Below are positions 25,498 through 34,800 of a DNA stretch of 64,000 nucleotides, one piece after another (positions within the stretch are counted from its first letter, which is position 1; the number at the start of each line of letters is the position of its first letter). Origin of the DNA: Robertmurraya korlensis NBRC 107688 (GTDB taxonomy: Bacteria; Bacillota; Bacilli; Bacillales; Cytobacillaceae); contig NZ_BCVH01000004.1 in the NCBI RefSeq assembly GCF_001591645.1, positions 124,001 to 188,000 of the forward strand, written 5' to 3'. Both the position numbers and the translations under genes were made by a program. The notes under the pieces were generated by a model. That model searched no databases. It saw only the letters and a program-made list of their open reading frames with translations, and was not told where the DNA came from.

Positions 25498-27699
25498 ATG
25501 AGCAATCAAAAATTTGATTTATTAGAGAAAGTGTTTCATACAAGCAATGATTACTTAATTGTAAAAGATGTAGATGGACGATGGATAGAAGCAAACAAGA
25601 AGACTCTTCAATTGTTCGAGATTGAAGATGGGGTATATAGAGGAAAAACAGATGAACAGCTAGCGTATCTGTACCCTAGATTTGCAAATTATGGTCCCAT
25701 CTGTGTTCATTCAGACAATCAAGCATGGGTTAGTAAGAAGGAAACTCAACTAAAAGAATCCTTTCGTATGGACGGAATGGATTATACGTTTCATGTAAGA
25801 AAGATTCCCCTTTATGATGAGGACGGCCATGCGGATAGTATAGTGGTAGTTGGAAGTAATATTACCGAGCAAGAAAAATACCAAGCCATTCAGGATAAAC
25901 AGTATAAGGCACTACAAATGATCGCGTCCGGTGAAAAGCTAGCAGATGTATTTCGAAATATCGTTGACGCAGTGGAGGCACTGTCTGTAAATAGTCTTTG
26001 CTCAATTATGTTTTATGAAGAGAGTGAGAATTGGTTACGTAATGGCTACTCCCATAGCTTTTCAGAAAGCTTTTTAAAGAAAATTGATCGGTTTCCAGTT
26101 GGCTTAAACTATGCGTCTTGTGGGCATGCTGCGTTTACGAAAGAGATTGCCATTGTGTCGGATATAGAAACTGATTTATCTTGGAGCAAGTGGAAGGAGA
26201 TACCGCTAGCATTTCAATTGCGTTCCTGTTGGTCAATCCCCATCTTATCCTCAAAGGGTGAATTGTTTGGAACATTTGCGATTTATCATCCAGACGTTCG
26301 GAAGCCCCAATCCTATGAAATTGAATTGCTTAAAGTGTTCAGTTACCTCACGGGGTTGGCCATTGAAAGGGATAATCAAGTAAAGGAAATTCAATATTTA
26401 GCTTCACATGATACGTTAACGAATCTTCCCAATATCCGATTTTTAAAAGATGTAATTGAAAGATTAATCACTAGACAAGACGAGTTTGCAATTTTGTTTA
26501 TAGATTTAGACAGGTTTAAGCCAATTAACGATACGTTTGGACATGCAGTAGGAGATAAGGTTTTAAGTGAAGTAGCAAGGCGAATTCACTTAAATATCCC
26601 GAAGAAAGGGATTGTTTCTCGTATGGGTGGTGACGAGTTTGTGATCCTTTTAAGAAAAATAAAGAACGAGCAAAAACCCATCTCTGTGGCTGAAGAACTA
26701 TTACAAGCTATTAAAGAGCCCGTTTTGATTAATGATAGAGAGTTTTATGTATCAGCTAGTATTGGAATCAGTATGTATCCATTTCATGGACATACCGGGG
26801 AGATTTTAATACGAAATGCAGATGTCGCGATGTATAGTGTAAAAGGGGATGATGGACAATCGATCCAAATGTTCAATGATTCCCTAACGAAGCACGGTAC
26901 AGAATTATTTATGCTGCAAGGAGAGCTCCGTGAGGCAATCAAGCACAATCAGTTCTTCTTACAATATCAACCGAAGCTTGAATTAGCAACAGGTACCTTC
27001 ACTGGCTTAGAAGCGCTCATTAGGTGGAAGCATCCCGAAAAAGGCATTATTAGTCCTGATACTTTTATTCCATTAGCCGAGGAAAGTGGAGTTATTGGTG
27101 CCCTGGGGGAATGGGTTCTCCGCGAAGTCTGTAAGCAGGTAAAGAAGTGGAAGGAGTCCAATCTCACTCATTTACCAGTAGCCGTAAATGTTTCAGTACG
27201 ACAAATTGTGTTGCATGATATTCCTAGTTTAGTGGAATCCATACTTGCAGAATTTGGTCTCGCATCTGAATCTATTGAAATAGAAATCACAGAAAGTGTG
27301 TTAAGTAAGCATGAATATTTGATTCAAAATGCAGTCAGTAAGCTTCAAGAAATTGGAGTAAAAGTGTCAATTGACGATTTTGGGACAGGGTATGCTTCGA
27401 TGACTTATTTAAAGCAATTCCGTGCAAATAAAATAAAAATTGATCGCTCCTTTATTAGTTCTCTCCCTCATGATGTAAACGAAGCGGCTATTGTTTCTGC
27501 TGTTATTACGTTAGCGCGTGATTTACAAATGGATGTCATTGCAGAGGGAATAGAGACGAAAGAACAACTCGACTTTTTATTAGAAAAGGGCTGTTTGGAG
27601 GGGCAAGGATATTATTACAGCCGACCGGTATCATCAAATCAAATCGAAGAACTACTTCAAAAAGGGAATGAAATATTTATACAAGGAGTGATTACATGA
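25498..27699 (+). CDS. PAS-GAF-GGDEF-EAL protein (c-di-GMP turnover)
   Basis: A 733-residue soluble signalling protein. Domains: PAS (about 3-125, DYLIVKDVDGRWIEANKKTLQLF), GAF (about 140-295), GGDEF (about 305-460) with an intact GGDEF at 377-381, and EAL (about 475-730) with EALIRW at 505, EITES, DDFGTGYAS and KIDRSF. Both catalytic motifs look complete, so it could synthesise and degrade c-di-GMP. The start is the second ATG, spaced correctly from GAAGGT. A c-di-GMP riboswitch in its leader implies feedback. It overlaps the next gene by four bases. Confidence 0.93.
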   Translation: MSNQKFDLLEKVFHTSNDYLIVKDVDGRWIEANKKTLQLFEIEDGVYRGKTDEQLAYLYPRFANYGPICVHSDNQAWVSKKETQLKESFRMDGMDYTFHVRKIPLYDEDGHADSIVVVGSNITEQEKYQAIQDKQYKALQMIASGEKLADVFRNIVDAVEALSVNSLCSIMFYEESENWLRNGYSHSFSESFLKKIDRFPVGLNYASCGHAAFTKEIAIVSDIETDLSWSKWKEIPLAFQLRSCWSIPILSSKGELFGTFAIYHPDVRKPQSYEIELLKVFSYLTGLAIERDNQVKEIQYLASHDTLTNLPNIRFLKDVIERLITRQDEFAILFIDLDRFKPINDTFGHAVGDKVLSEVARRIHLNIPKKGIVSRMGGDEFVILLRKIKNEQKPISVAEELLQAIKEPVLINDREFYVSASIGISMYPFHGHTGEILIRNADVAMYSVKGDDGQSIQMFNDSLTKHGTELFMLQGELREAIKHNQFFLQYQPKLELATGTFTGLEALIRWKHPEKGIISPDTFIPLAEESGVIGALGEWVLREVCKQVKKWKESNLTHLPVAVNVSVRQIVLHDIPSLVESILAEFGLASESIEIEITESVLSKHEYLIQNAVSKLQEIGVKVSIDDFGTGYASMTYLKQFRANKIKIDRSFISSLPHDVNEAAIVSAVITLARDLQMDVIAEGIETKEQLDFLLEKGCLEGQGYYYSRPVSSNQIEELLQKGNEIFIQGVIT

Positions 27700-28565
27700 A
27701 GGTAGCATTAATTGGCCTAGGGAGTATGGGCTTACCGATGGCAGAGAATCTTTTGAGAAATGGTTATGAATTAGTGGTGTACAATCGAACAGAAAGTAAA
27801 TGCCAAGAATTAGCCACAAAAGGTGCTATTATTGCAGACACTCCTGCTGAAGCAGCCAATCAAACGGAAATCGTTTTTACCATTCTTTCTGACGACACCG
27901 CTGTAGAGAATATCGTTTATGGCGATGAAGGAATACTAGCAGGTCTACAACCAAATGGAATTCATGTATCCATCAGTACAATTAGTGTTCATTTAGCGAA
28001 AAAATTAACCGCAGACCATGAAAATGCCAATCAATATTTTGTTTCTTCCACCGTATTAGGTCGCCCAGATGCTGCTAGGGTAGCTGCTTTACGTTTTATT
28101 GTTGCAGGTCCAAAAGAGGCAAGAGAGAGAGTAATACCTATTCTTCAGGTGTTGGGACAAGATGTTTTTACGGTTGGGAATCAAGGCTATTTATCGAATG
28201 TCGCTAAGCTTGGAAACAACTTTTTACTTGTATCGATGTTAGAGTCTCTTTCAGAAATACTTGTGATGGTGGAAAAACATGGGGTTGAGCCAAAACAGTT
28301 TCTAGAAATCATTAATTCTCTGTTTGGTTCCCCAGTTTATAAAAATTATGGAGATATTATGGTAAATGAACAATTTGACACTAAAGGCTTTAAGCTTAAG
28401 CTTGGATTAAAGGATGTTAATTTAATGATTGATGCAGCAAATGAGGTTTCAACGGAGTTGCCGATTGCCAATCTTGCACAAGCTCATTACTCCCATGCGA
28501 TTGAAAAAGGCTGGGGAGACTTAGATTGGGCAGCTATCATTAAAGTCATAAAGCATATCAATTAG
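27696..28565 (+). CDS. NAD(P)-dependent beta-hydroxyacid dehydrogenase family protein
   Basis: A 289-residue oxidoreductase of the 3-hydroxyisobutyrate dehydrogenase group. The Rossmann motif GLGSMGLPMAENLL is at the N-terminus, the substrate-binding STISVH (an altered form of the usual DAPVSGG-type loop) about residue 95, and the catalytic-Lys motif KLGNNFLL about 170. It shares ATGA with the end of the GGDEF-EAL gene and is therefore also under the c-di-GMP riboswitch. The substrate is unknown; a link to c-di-GMP signalling is not obvious. Confidence 0.85.
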   Translation: MKVALIGLGSMGLPMAENLLRNGYELVVYNRTESKCQELATKGAIIADTPAEAANQTEIVFTILSDDTAVENIVYGDEGILAGLQPNGIHVSISTISVHLAKKLTADHENANQYFVSSTVLGRPDAARVAALRFIVAGPKEARERVIPILQVLGQDVFTVGNQGYLSNVAKLGNNFLLVSMLESLSEILVMVEKHGVEPKQFLEIINSLFGSPVYKNYGDIMVNEQFDTKGFKLKLGLKDVNLMIDAANEVSTELPIANLAQAHYSHAIEKGWGDLDWAAIIKVIKHIN

Positions 28566-28592
28566 GTAGAGTCATTTGGCTCTACTTTTTTA
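28565..28592 (+). terminator. Terminator of the GGDEF-EAL/dehydrogenase operon
   Basis: GTAGAG-TCATTTGG-CTCTAC then TTTTTT. Confidence 0.85.
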
Positions 28593-28789
28593 TCTCTAAT
28601 TTCGATTGATAAATCAAGGGTGAGCTTGTCATAATTAAGTAACATATCTGTAATATCACCCAAATCAAGAGAAAAGTAAATAAAATAGGATGGGAATTTC
28701 ACCCTATTAATAGCTTGTGAACCGTTGGTGCTCTTGCTGTTGGTAAATTCATCTAGTTGAAGGGAAATTTTGGTTCATGAAACGGTATG

Positions 28790-28801
28790 TTACATCTGGT
28801 A
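28790..28801 (+). repeat. Shared upstream 12-mer, copy 2
   Basis: TTACATCTGGTA, identical to 23615-23626 and similarly placed before the paralogous hydrolase. The rest of the 28593-28845 stretch shows no gene. Confidence 0.6.
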
Positions 28802-28845
28802 GTCTACTAGTTGTTCAAGAAAACAGCTAGTAGGAGGTACAAGTT

Positions 28846-29442
28846 ATGAAAATGCTAAAAAAATTACTCGTGATCTCAACTCTATCTTTTACATTGATTG
28901 GATTTGGTACAGTGGCTGGCGCTGCTACGCAAACACATGTAGTACAAAAGGGAGACACGTTCTGGAATATCGGTTCTAAGTATGGTGTATCTGTTCTATC
29001 GTTAATGAACCATAATAACAAAACGACATCACTAGTATATCCTGGTGAAAAGCTAAACATCCCAGCAGCTTCTTTAAGTGCATCTGATAAGGATCTATTA
29101 GCAAGACTGGTAAGCGCGGAAGCGAAGGGTGAATCTTATGCGGGGAAAGTAGCTGTTGCGACGGTCATCTTAAATCGTGTAAACCATCCTGATTTTCCTA
29201 ACACAGTAAGTGAAGTGGTTTATCAAATCGACCAAGGTTTTTATGCCTTTACACCCGTTCAAAATGGAACAATCAACCAAGCAGCAGATGAAGAATCAAA
29301 GCGTGCAGTTGCTGAAGCGTTAGCGTTCCAAGGACAAGGACAAGGTTCATTGTACTTTTATAACCCGCAAACAGCTGCAAGCAGCTGGGTCTTCTCTCGT
29401 GAAACAACGATTACGATAGGAAACCACAGATTTGCAAAATAA
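28846..29442 (+). CDS. Secreted LysM cell-wall hydrolase (SleB/CwlJ fold)
   Basis: A 198-residue secreted protein with a signal peptide (about 1-26), an intact LysM domain (about 30-72, THVVQKGDTFWNIGSKYGV... VYPGEKLNIP) and a Hydrolase_2 domain (about 82-198). The latter has the probable catalytic Glu in RLVSAEAKGESYAGKVAV, plus VILNRVNHPDFPN and TIGNHRFAK. AGGAGG precedes the ATG. LysM should tether it to peptidoglycan. It is close to the 23662 protein throughout, including the signal peptide (MLKKLLVISTLSFTL against LKMLLVISTLSFTL), so a local duplication is likely. Confidence 0.9.
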   Translation: MKMLKKLLVISTLSFTLIGFGTVAGAATQTHVVQKGDTFWNIGSKYGVSVLSLMNHNNKTTSLVYPGEKLNIPAASLSASDKDLLARLVSAEAKGESYAGKVAVATVILNRVNHPDFPNTVSEVVYQIDQGFYAFTPVQNGTINQAADEESKRAVAEALAFQGQGQGSLYFYNPQTAASSWVFSRETTITIGNHRFAK

Positions 29443-29548
29443 AATGGAAAAAGGGACTAGGTTAGACAATTTATGCGATTAATGCTTTCCTTAAAAAAGG
29501 ACAAAATAAAAGAGCACTCCATTACTTTGCGAAAAAGAGGTGTATTTT

Positions 29549-29710
29549 ATGTGTCCTAAGGAAGCTCAACATGATATGGATCAGTACAAGATGCCAAAAG
29601 CATTAAAACAAAAACGTACCGCAAGCTATCGGGTGGGATACACTGCAACAACTGGAAACCAAACAAGTGGTGAACCCGAGCTTGGGAAAAGATCCGATTG
29701 GAAGAATTAA
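29549..29710 (+). CDS. Small protein (53 aa), unknown
   Basis: The protein begins MCPKEAQHDMDQYKMPKALK and ends KRSDWKN. It is hydrophilic. AAAGAGGTG lies before the ATG at a good spacing, and a bidirectional hairpin follows. No family recognised. Confidence 0.6.
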   Translation: MCPKEAQHDMDQYKMPKALKQKRTASYRVGYTATTGNQTSGEPELGKRSDWKN

Positions 29711-29718
29711 ATATAATA

Positions 29719-29741
29719 GGGCAGGAATAGTGTTCCTGCCT
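29719..29741 (+). terminator. Hairpin between two small convergent genes
   Basis: GGCAGGAA-TAGTG-TTCCTGCC; on the minus strand it is followed by TATTATAT. Acts as a shared terminator. Confidence 0.65.
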
Positions 29742-29752
29742 TATGCCTTATC

Positions 29753-29887
29753 TTATTTCTTTTGTTTTTTCTGCTGGCTTTTTATTTTATTCATTTCTAA
29801 TTCTGCAGCATACTCTTCCTGTGACATTCCACGTTTTGCACTTTCAGACTCGATTTTTCTTGTCTTGTTATCATTGCGATTTGACAT
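29753..29887 (-). CDS. Small basic protein (44 aa)
   Basis: The protein is MSNRNDNKTRKIESESAKRG followed by MSQEEYAAELEMNKIKSQQK and a Lys-rich end. GGGGGG lies upstream of the ATG. It is charged and helical, and resembles small proteins made in the forespore of Bacillus, but without a specific match. Confidence 0.6.
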   Translation of the reverse strand: MSNRNDNKTRKIESESAKRGMSQEEYAAELEMNKIKSQQKKQKK

Positions 29888-30001
29888 AGTACACCCCCCT
29901 TGAACAAAGATATTTTGTACAAAGTTTCTATGGAGAATACATAGTGATGAAAATAAGTAAACTAAAGGCGTACTTATATCAAAGATAAGGAAGGTGACAT
30001 T

Positions 30002-30130
30002 ATGGCAAAAAATAAAAATAATGAATTTAAAAATGATAAAAATGCTTTACCTAAAGCGGATGTAGAATTTTCTTCTGAAAATGGGTTAGAAAGAAAAGCA
30101 TTGAAGGCACTGAAGAATGTAAAGAAGTAG
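30002..30130 (+). CDS. Small basic protein (42 aa)
   Basis: The protein is MAKNKNNEFKNDKNALPKAD and continues to a Lys-rich end. AAGGTG precedes the ATG by seven bases, and a clean terminator follows, so this is likely a genuine single-gene unit. Unknown function. Confidence 0.6.
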   Translation: MAKNKNNEFKNDKNALPKADVEFSSENGLERKALKALKNVKK

Positions 30131-30145
30131 AAATGGAAAAGTGAA

Positions 30146-30182
30146 TCAAAAGCATTGGGCATAAAGTCCAATGCTTTTCTTA
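30146..30182 (+). terminator. Terminator of the 42-aa gene
   Basis: AAAAGCATTGG pairs with CCAATGCTTTT, then CTTATAT. Confidence 0.8.
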
Positions 30183-30365
30183 TATGAACATATCTATGTA
30201 TAGATGGAATAATTTGAGGAAACATACAAATAAATGTATAAAAGTTGGGATGACTAAAAGGAGATATGTCTTATTCTATCATAAAATACGTAGAACTATG
30301 ATTTCATAAAAGATAGGTGGATATCAAGTTGGTGAAAAAATATGAGGGATTTTGGAGTGTAGCTG

Positions 30366-30890
30366 ATGCACTTTATATTTAACGGGTTCTTTCTGCTGGC
30401 AGCAATTAAATGGGGGGATTGGAGAAGGTGGAAAGAGTACTATTCTACTATCTTATTCTTCATTATCGGCGACCTTTTAAAAAACTTTTTATTATATAAC
30501 CATTGGATGTGGACGTATCAAGAAACGATATTCGCTGAGGGCATTCTTCAAAATCATACGATTATCTCTCTTATGATTATGTTCATTGTATATCCTTCTA
30601 CTATATTAATTTACTTGGGGCGTTTTCCTCATGTAAGATGGAAGCAAATGTTGTGGATCGGCTTATGGGTTTCTCTTTATTTAGGAGTAGAATACATTAA
30701 TCTGAATTATTTACATCTAATTAGACATCATAATGGTTGGAACATACAGTGGTCACTGATATTTAACATTATTATGTTTATTATGTTAAGGCTTCACATA
30801 AAGAAGCCTATCCTAGCATGGGCACTTTCGTTTGTGTGGATTTTATTACTATTAAAGATGTTTCATGTACCGATTGATAAAATGAAATAA
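30366..30890 (+). CDS. CBO0543-family membrane protein
   Basis: A 174-residue polytopic membrane protein with about five hydrophobic segments and many aromatic residues (MHFIFNGFFLLAAIKWGDWRR, HNGWNIQWSLIFNIIMFIMLR). It aligns along its length with the gene at 10195 (WGKGSNWRDYHTSMLF against WGDWRRWKEYYSTILF; the common PLPAYLIS/PILAWALS ending and a terminal DIPFKFAK/HVPIDKMK). GGAGTG lies six bases upstream of the ATG. Function unknown. Confidence 0.75.
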   Translation: MHFIFNGFFLLAAIKWGDWRRWKEYYSTILFFIIGDLLKNFLLYNHWMWTYQETIFAEGILQNHTIISLMIMFIVYPSTILIYLGRFPHVRWKQMLWIGLWVSLYLGVEYINLNYLHLIRHHNGWNIQWSLIFNIIMFIMLRLHIKKPILAWALSFVWILLLLKMFHVPIDKMK

Positions 30891-30898
30891 GATAGCAA

Positions 30899-30932
30899 AA
30901 AAGCCAATCTTTTGGGAAGATTGGCTTTTCTC
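30899..30932 (+). terminator. Bidirectional terminator
   Basis: AAAAGCCAATCTT pairs with AAGATTGGCTTTT over five bases, with A and T runs on the two sides; it serves the genes on both strands. Confidence 0.85.
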
Positions 30933-30947
30933 AGGTAACTAGGTTTC

Positions 30948-31583
30948 TTATTTCACAAGGTGCTTAGACCTCTGCTTTAAGTATTTATTATGGATCCTGC
31001 TAAGAAGTACCAAAGCAATGATTGAGCCTGCCAAGGTAAGGGACATATCCCACTGGGAATCCCAAATGTCCCCCTGAGTACCTAAAAAATCTTTCGATGC
31101 TTTTCCTCCATGTGTGACCACTGAAACGAGCCATTCAATGATTTCATACAAGGCCGCAATGGCTAGGGCTACACTTAACGATAGGAAAATCAGCCAATTT
31201 CCTTTTGTTAGTGATGATGTCCGTAGCAAGATTTCCCTAATAACGATGATTAAAAGTCCTTTAAGGAAATGACCAAACCGATCATAGTGGTTCCTTTCGA
31301 AGTGGAAATCATCTTTTATCCAATTAAAAAGAGGGACTTCAGAGTAGGTATAATGGCCTCCTATAAAGGTGAAAATGGATAGAATAGCAATGATGATATA
31401 GGATAGGGTTGTGAGTTGAAATTTTTTATAGACAGCTATTACAACTAGGAGTCCAATTACCGCAGGGAGTACCTCTAGTGTCCATATTCGATAGCCAACA
31501 GGCTTAATGGCCGACCAAATAAAAACAGCACCTACTATTAAGAGAAGTATCAAATGAATCTTTGTTTCATTCTTTTTACCCAC
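30948..31583 (-). CDS. DUF2238 / YjdF-type membrane protein
   Basis: A 211-residue membrane protein with about six hydrophobic segments and the family pattern ERNHYDRFGHFLKG (about residue 108) and ALYEIIEWL (about 154), which place His, Asp and Glu within the membrane region. The start is taken as the GTG at 31583, which has GGTGG seven bases before it; the frame is open further upstream to 31676. Function unknown. Confidence 0.75.
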   Translation of the reverse strand: MGKKNETKIHLILLLIVGAVFIWSAIKPVGYRIWTLEVLPAVIGLLVVIAVYKKFQLTTLSYIIIAILSIFTFIGGHYTYSEVPLFNWIKDDFHFERNHYDRFGHFLKGLLIIVIREILLRTSSLTKGNWLIFLSLSVALAIAALYEIIEWLVSVVTHGGKASKDFLGTQGDIWDSQWDMSLTLAGSIIALVLLSRIHNKYLKQRSKHLVK

Positions 31584-31773
31584 AAATTCCACCACCACAT
31601 AATATTTGTTAATAGTATTTACAAACAATAGAGGGTAAATGCAGGCGGAAAGCTTGTATTTATCAACCAGGTGCACAGAAGATTTTATCTATTAACTATG
31701 GAAATCTGTTTTTTAAACAAAGAGACCTGTTTTTTGACTACAATAACTTTCTGAAAATAAATACAATTCAACA

Positions 31774-31787
31774 TGTAAGCGATTCCA
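31774..31787 (+). promoter_or_regulatory. CcpA (cre) site of the esterase-lyase gene
   Basis: TGTAAGCGATTCCA agrees with TGWAANCGNTNWCA at 13 of 14 positions. It lies 75 bases before the ribosome binding site and suggests glucose repression. Confidence 0.8.
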
Positions 31788-31861
31788 AATAAAAAATGGA
31801 GGTGAAATACAAACATCGTTAGATTGACACAATCAATAAGAAAAATAAAGGAGGAACCTTA

Positions 31862-34800
31862 TTGATTACAAAGCGTAAGGGTAAAGGAATTATCTCTTTT
31901 GTATTAAGTGTGTTAATGGTGGTAAGTAGTTTTCCTTTTAATCCCGAGGAAGCCAGCGCAGCTGAAGAGAATTCAACGATTGTTAAGAAATTTGATTTTG
32001 GAACAAAAGATAGTCCAATAATGAGCGGTTATACTCAGGTTACGCCTGAAACAGCCTATACATCGGAAGTAACATACGGTTTTGCAGATTCATCTAAGGT
32101 TACTGGAACTGATCGGAACACATCAGATGAGCTGAAGTCTGATTTTATTTCAGCGGTTGGAACTTCCTTTCAAGTTGATCTTGAGCCAGGAGATTATAGT
32201 ATAACGGTGATCGCTGGTGATGCAGATGAAGCAGCAAGTGTAGGAGTGAAGGCTGAAAATATTCAAAAGGTACAAGATACAAACATTGCAAAAGGTGAGT
32301 ATATTGAGCGTACTTTTAATCTTGCCTTAGTAGATGAACAAGTAAACTTTGAGTTTACTGGAGATACGCCAAAGATCAATGCGATGGTTATTTCCAAGCT
32401 ACCACAACGAACAGCAGCAGACGTACCAAACGTTTATATTGCAGGTGATTCAACGGTTCAAACGTATGATGAATACTGGAAGCCTGAAGCGGGGTGGGGT
32501 CAGATGATTTCTCGTTATTTTAACGATGATGTGACCTTTAGTAACCATGCGATTGGTGGAAGAAGTACGAAATCTTTTATTAACGAAGGAAGATTGGACA
32601 ATATCCTTCAAGAGATAAAACCAGAGGATTACTTCCTTGTTCAATTTGGACACAACGATGCTACAATCAGTAGGCCTGAACGATATGCATCGGTTCCTGA
32701 TTATAAAAACTATTTAAAGACGTATGTAAATGGTGCTCGTCAACGAGGAGCTACACCTATTCTTGTTACACCGGTTGGGCGTCGTGACTTTAACGCAGAA
32801 ACTGGAAAATTCAATGTTAGTTTCCCAGAATATGTGCAAGGGATGAAGGAAGTAGCAGAAGAATTAGACGTTGACTTAGTTGATTTGAGTACATTTAGTG
32901 TGGCTTACTATGATTCTATCGGACCTGAGGGGACTTTATCAGTATTCCTACATACGGAACCAGGGATCTATCAAGCATTTCCTAATGGCTCACAGGATAA
33001 TACGCATTTCCAGGAGTATGGTGCGATTCAGCTAGCGCGACTTGTCTCTGGTGGGATCAAAGATTTAAATAACTCATTGTCAGCGTATGTTCAAGATATT
33101 GAGCCACCAGCTCAAGTTCCTAACAAACCAACTGGGGTTATTGCAAGTAGTATTAGTAATGCAGGCGCAAAATTAACTTGGAATGAAGTAGATAGCGCAG
33201 ATATTTACAAGATTTATAGAAAACTAGCTGGCGATGGAGAATACTCTCTAGTTGGTACGTCCACTCTTCCAAGATTAAATATTTCTGGAATGGAAGAAGG
33301 AAAAACATATCAAGTGGTTGTAACAGCTGTTAATGGAAAAGGTGAATCGGAACAATCTGAAAGCGTTAGCATTACAACAAAAGCAGCTACGATGAAATAT
33401 GATTTTGGTCTAGCTGGAAGTGTTATAGCTGAAGGATATACGGGTGTTAATCTTTCTACTCTATATACACCAGAACGAGGGTATGGAATAGTTAATTCAA
33501 CAGGCATGATCGGGCGAGATCGTTCATCTGGTGGAGATGTCATTCGAGATTGGCTTGGCTATTTTAGTGTAGGCTGGAAATTCAATGTTGACGTACCGAA
33601 TGGGCTCTATTCGGTGAAAGTCTATGTAGGTGATATGCTAGGTAGCGCAAGAACAACGTTAGAGATTGAAGGTCAAGATTTTGGGCAAATCTCAGCACCT
33701 AGCAGAAACTTCACGAGTAAAATAGTTCCTGAGGTTTCAGTAAAAGATGGACAGATGAATTTTGCTTTTGGAGGATCAACGGGTATTGTTAACGGACTTG
33801 AAATCACTCCGATATTAGCTGCACCATCAGGAGTGGCCGTAAAAGAACTTTCTTTAAATGCCGACTCTCCTTCTGTTTCCCTCACATGGAATACAGTGGA
33901 AGAAGCAAAAGAATACAATATCTATCGTCAAACAGAGGGAGCTTTTGATTATGTAAAGGTTGGGACATCGACTTCGAATGCTTTTACCGATCAAACGGTG
34001 GATGTAGGTATGGAATATCGATACACAGTGACAACTGTTGATCACGCCAACGTAGAAACTGTTCCTTCTATTCCGTTAAAGGTTGCTATGATTGATCCGA
34101 ATCAACCTATTCCTGGCACTCCGATGAATTTGAAGGTTGGCGAGGTAAATAAAAATGATGTAACTATTTCTTGGGATCAAGTAGATGGTGCTGTTTCTTA
34201 TAATGTATATCGTTCGAAGAAACAAAGTGGATCGTACGAATTTATTGGGAAAACAAAACAGACTTCTTTTAAGGATGAAACGGTCCTAACCACCATTCCA
34301 TATTTCTACAAAGTAGCTGCTGTCAATGCAGGAGGAGTTTCTGAGCTTTCTGAAAACATAGAAACACCAGCTGTTACAAAGTTGAAGAGACAGATGGAGG
34401 ATTTAGATCGTGCACCAGCAGCTGTAAAAACAGAAGAGGGAGTACTAGTTAGCTGGAGAATGCTTGGCACCGATCCAGAAAGCATTGGTTTTACCGTCTA
34501 CCGAGATGGTAAAAAAATTACTTCAAAACCAATCACAACAAGTACGAATCTTCTTGATAAGGAAGGAACAGTAGATTCTATCTACGAGATTCATTCTGTG
34601 TTGGATGGAAAACAAAAGAAGGTTGCACGAAATATCAAAGTACTTAGTAACAACCATTTTGATATTCCATTAAAAAAACCAGCAGATGGTGTCACACCGC
34701 TTGGAGATCCGTATTCTTATCGAGCAAATGATGCGAGTGTTGGTGATTTAGATGGTGATGGAGAGTATGAATTGGTTGTAAAATGGGATCCAACCAATTC

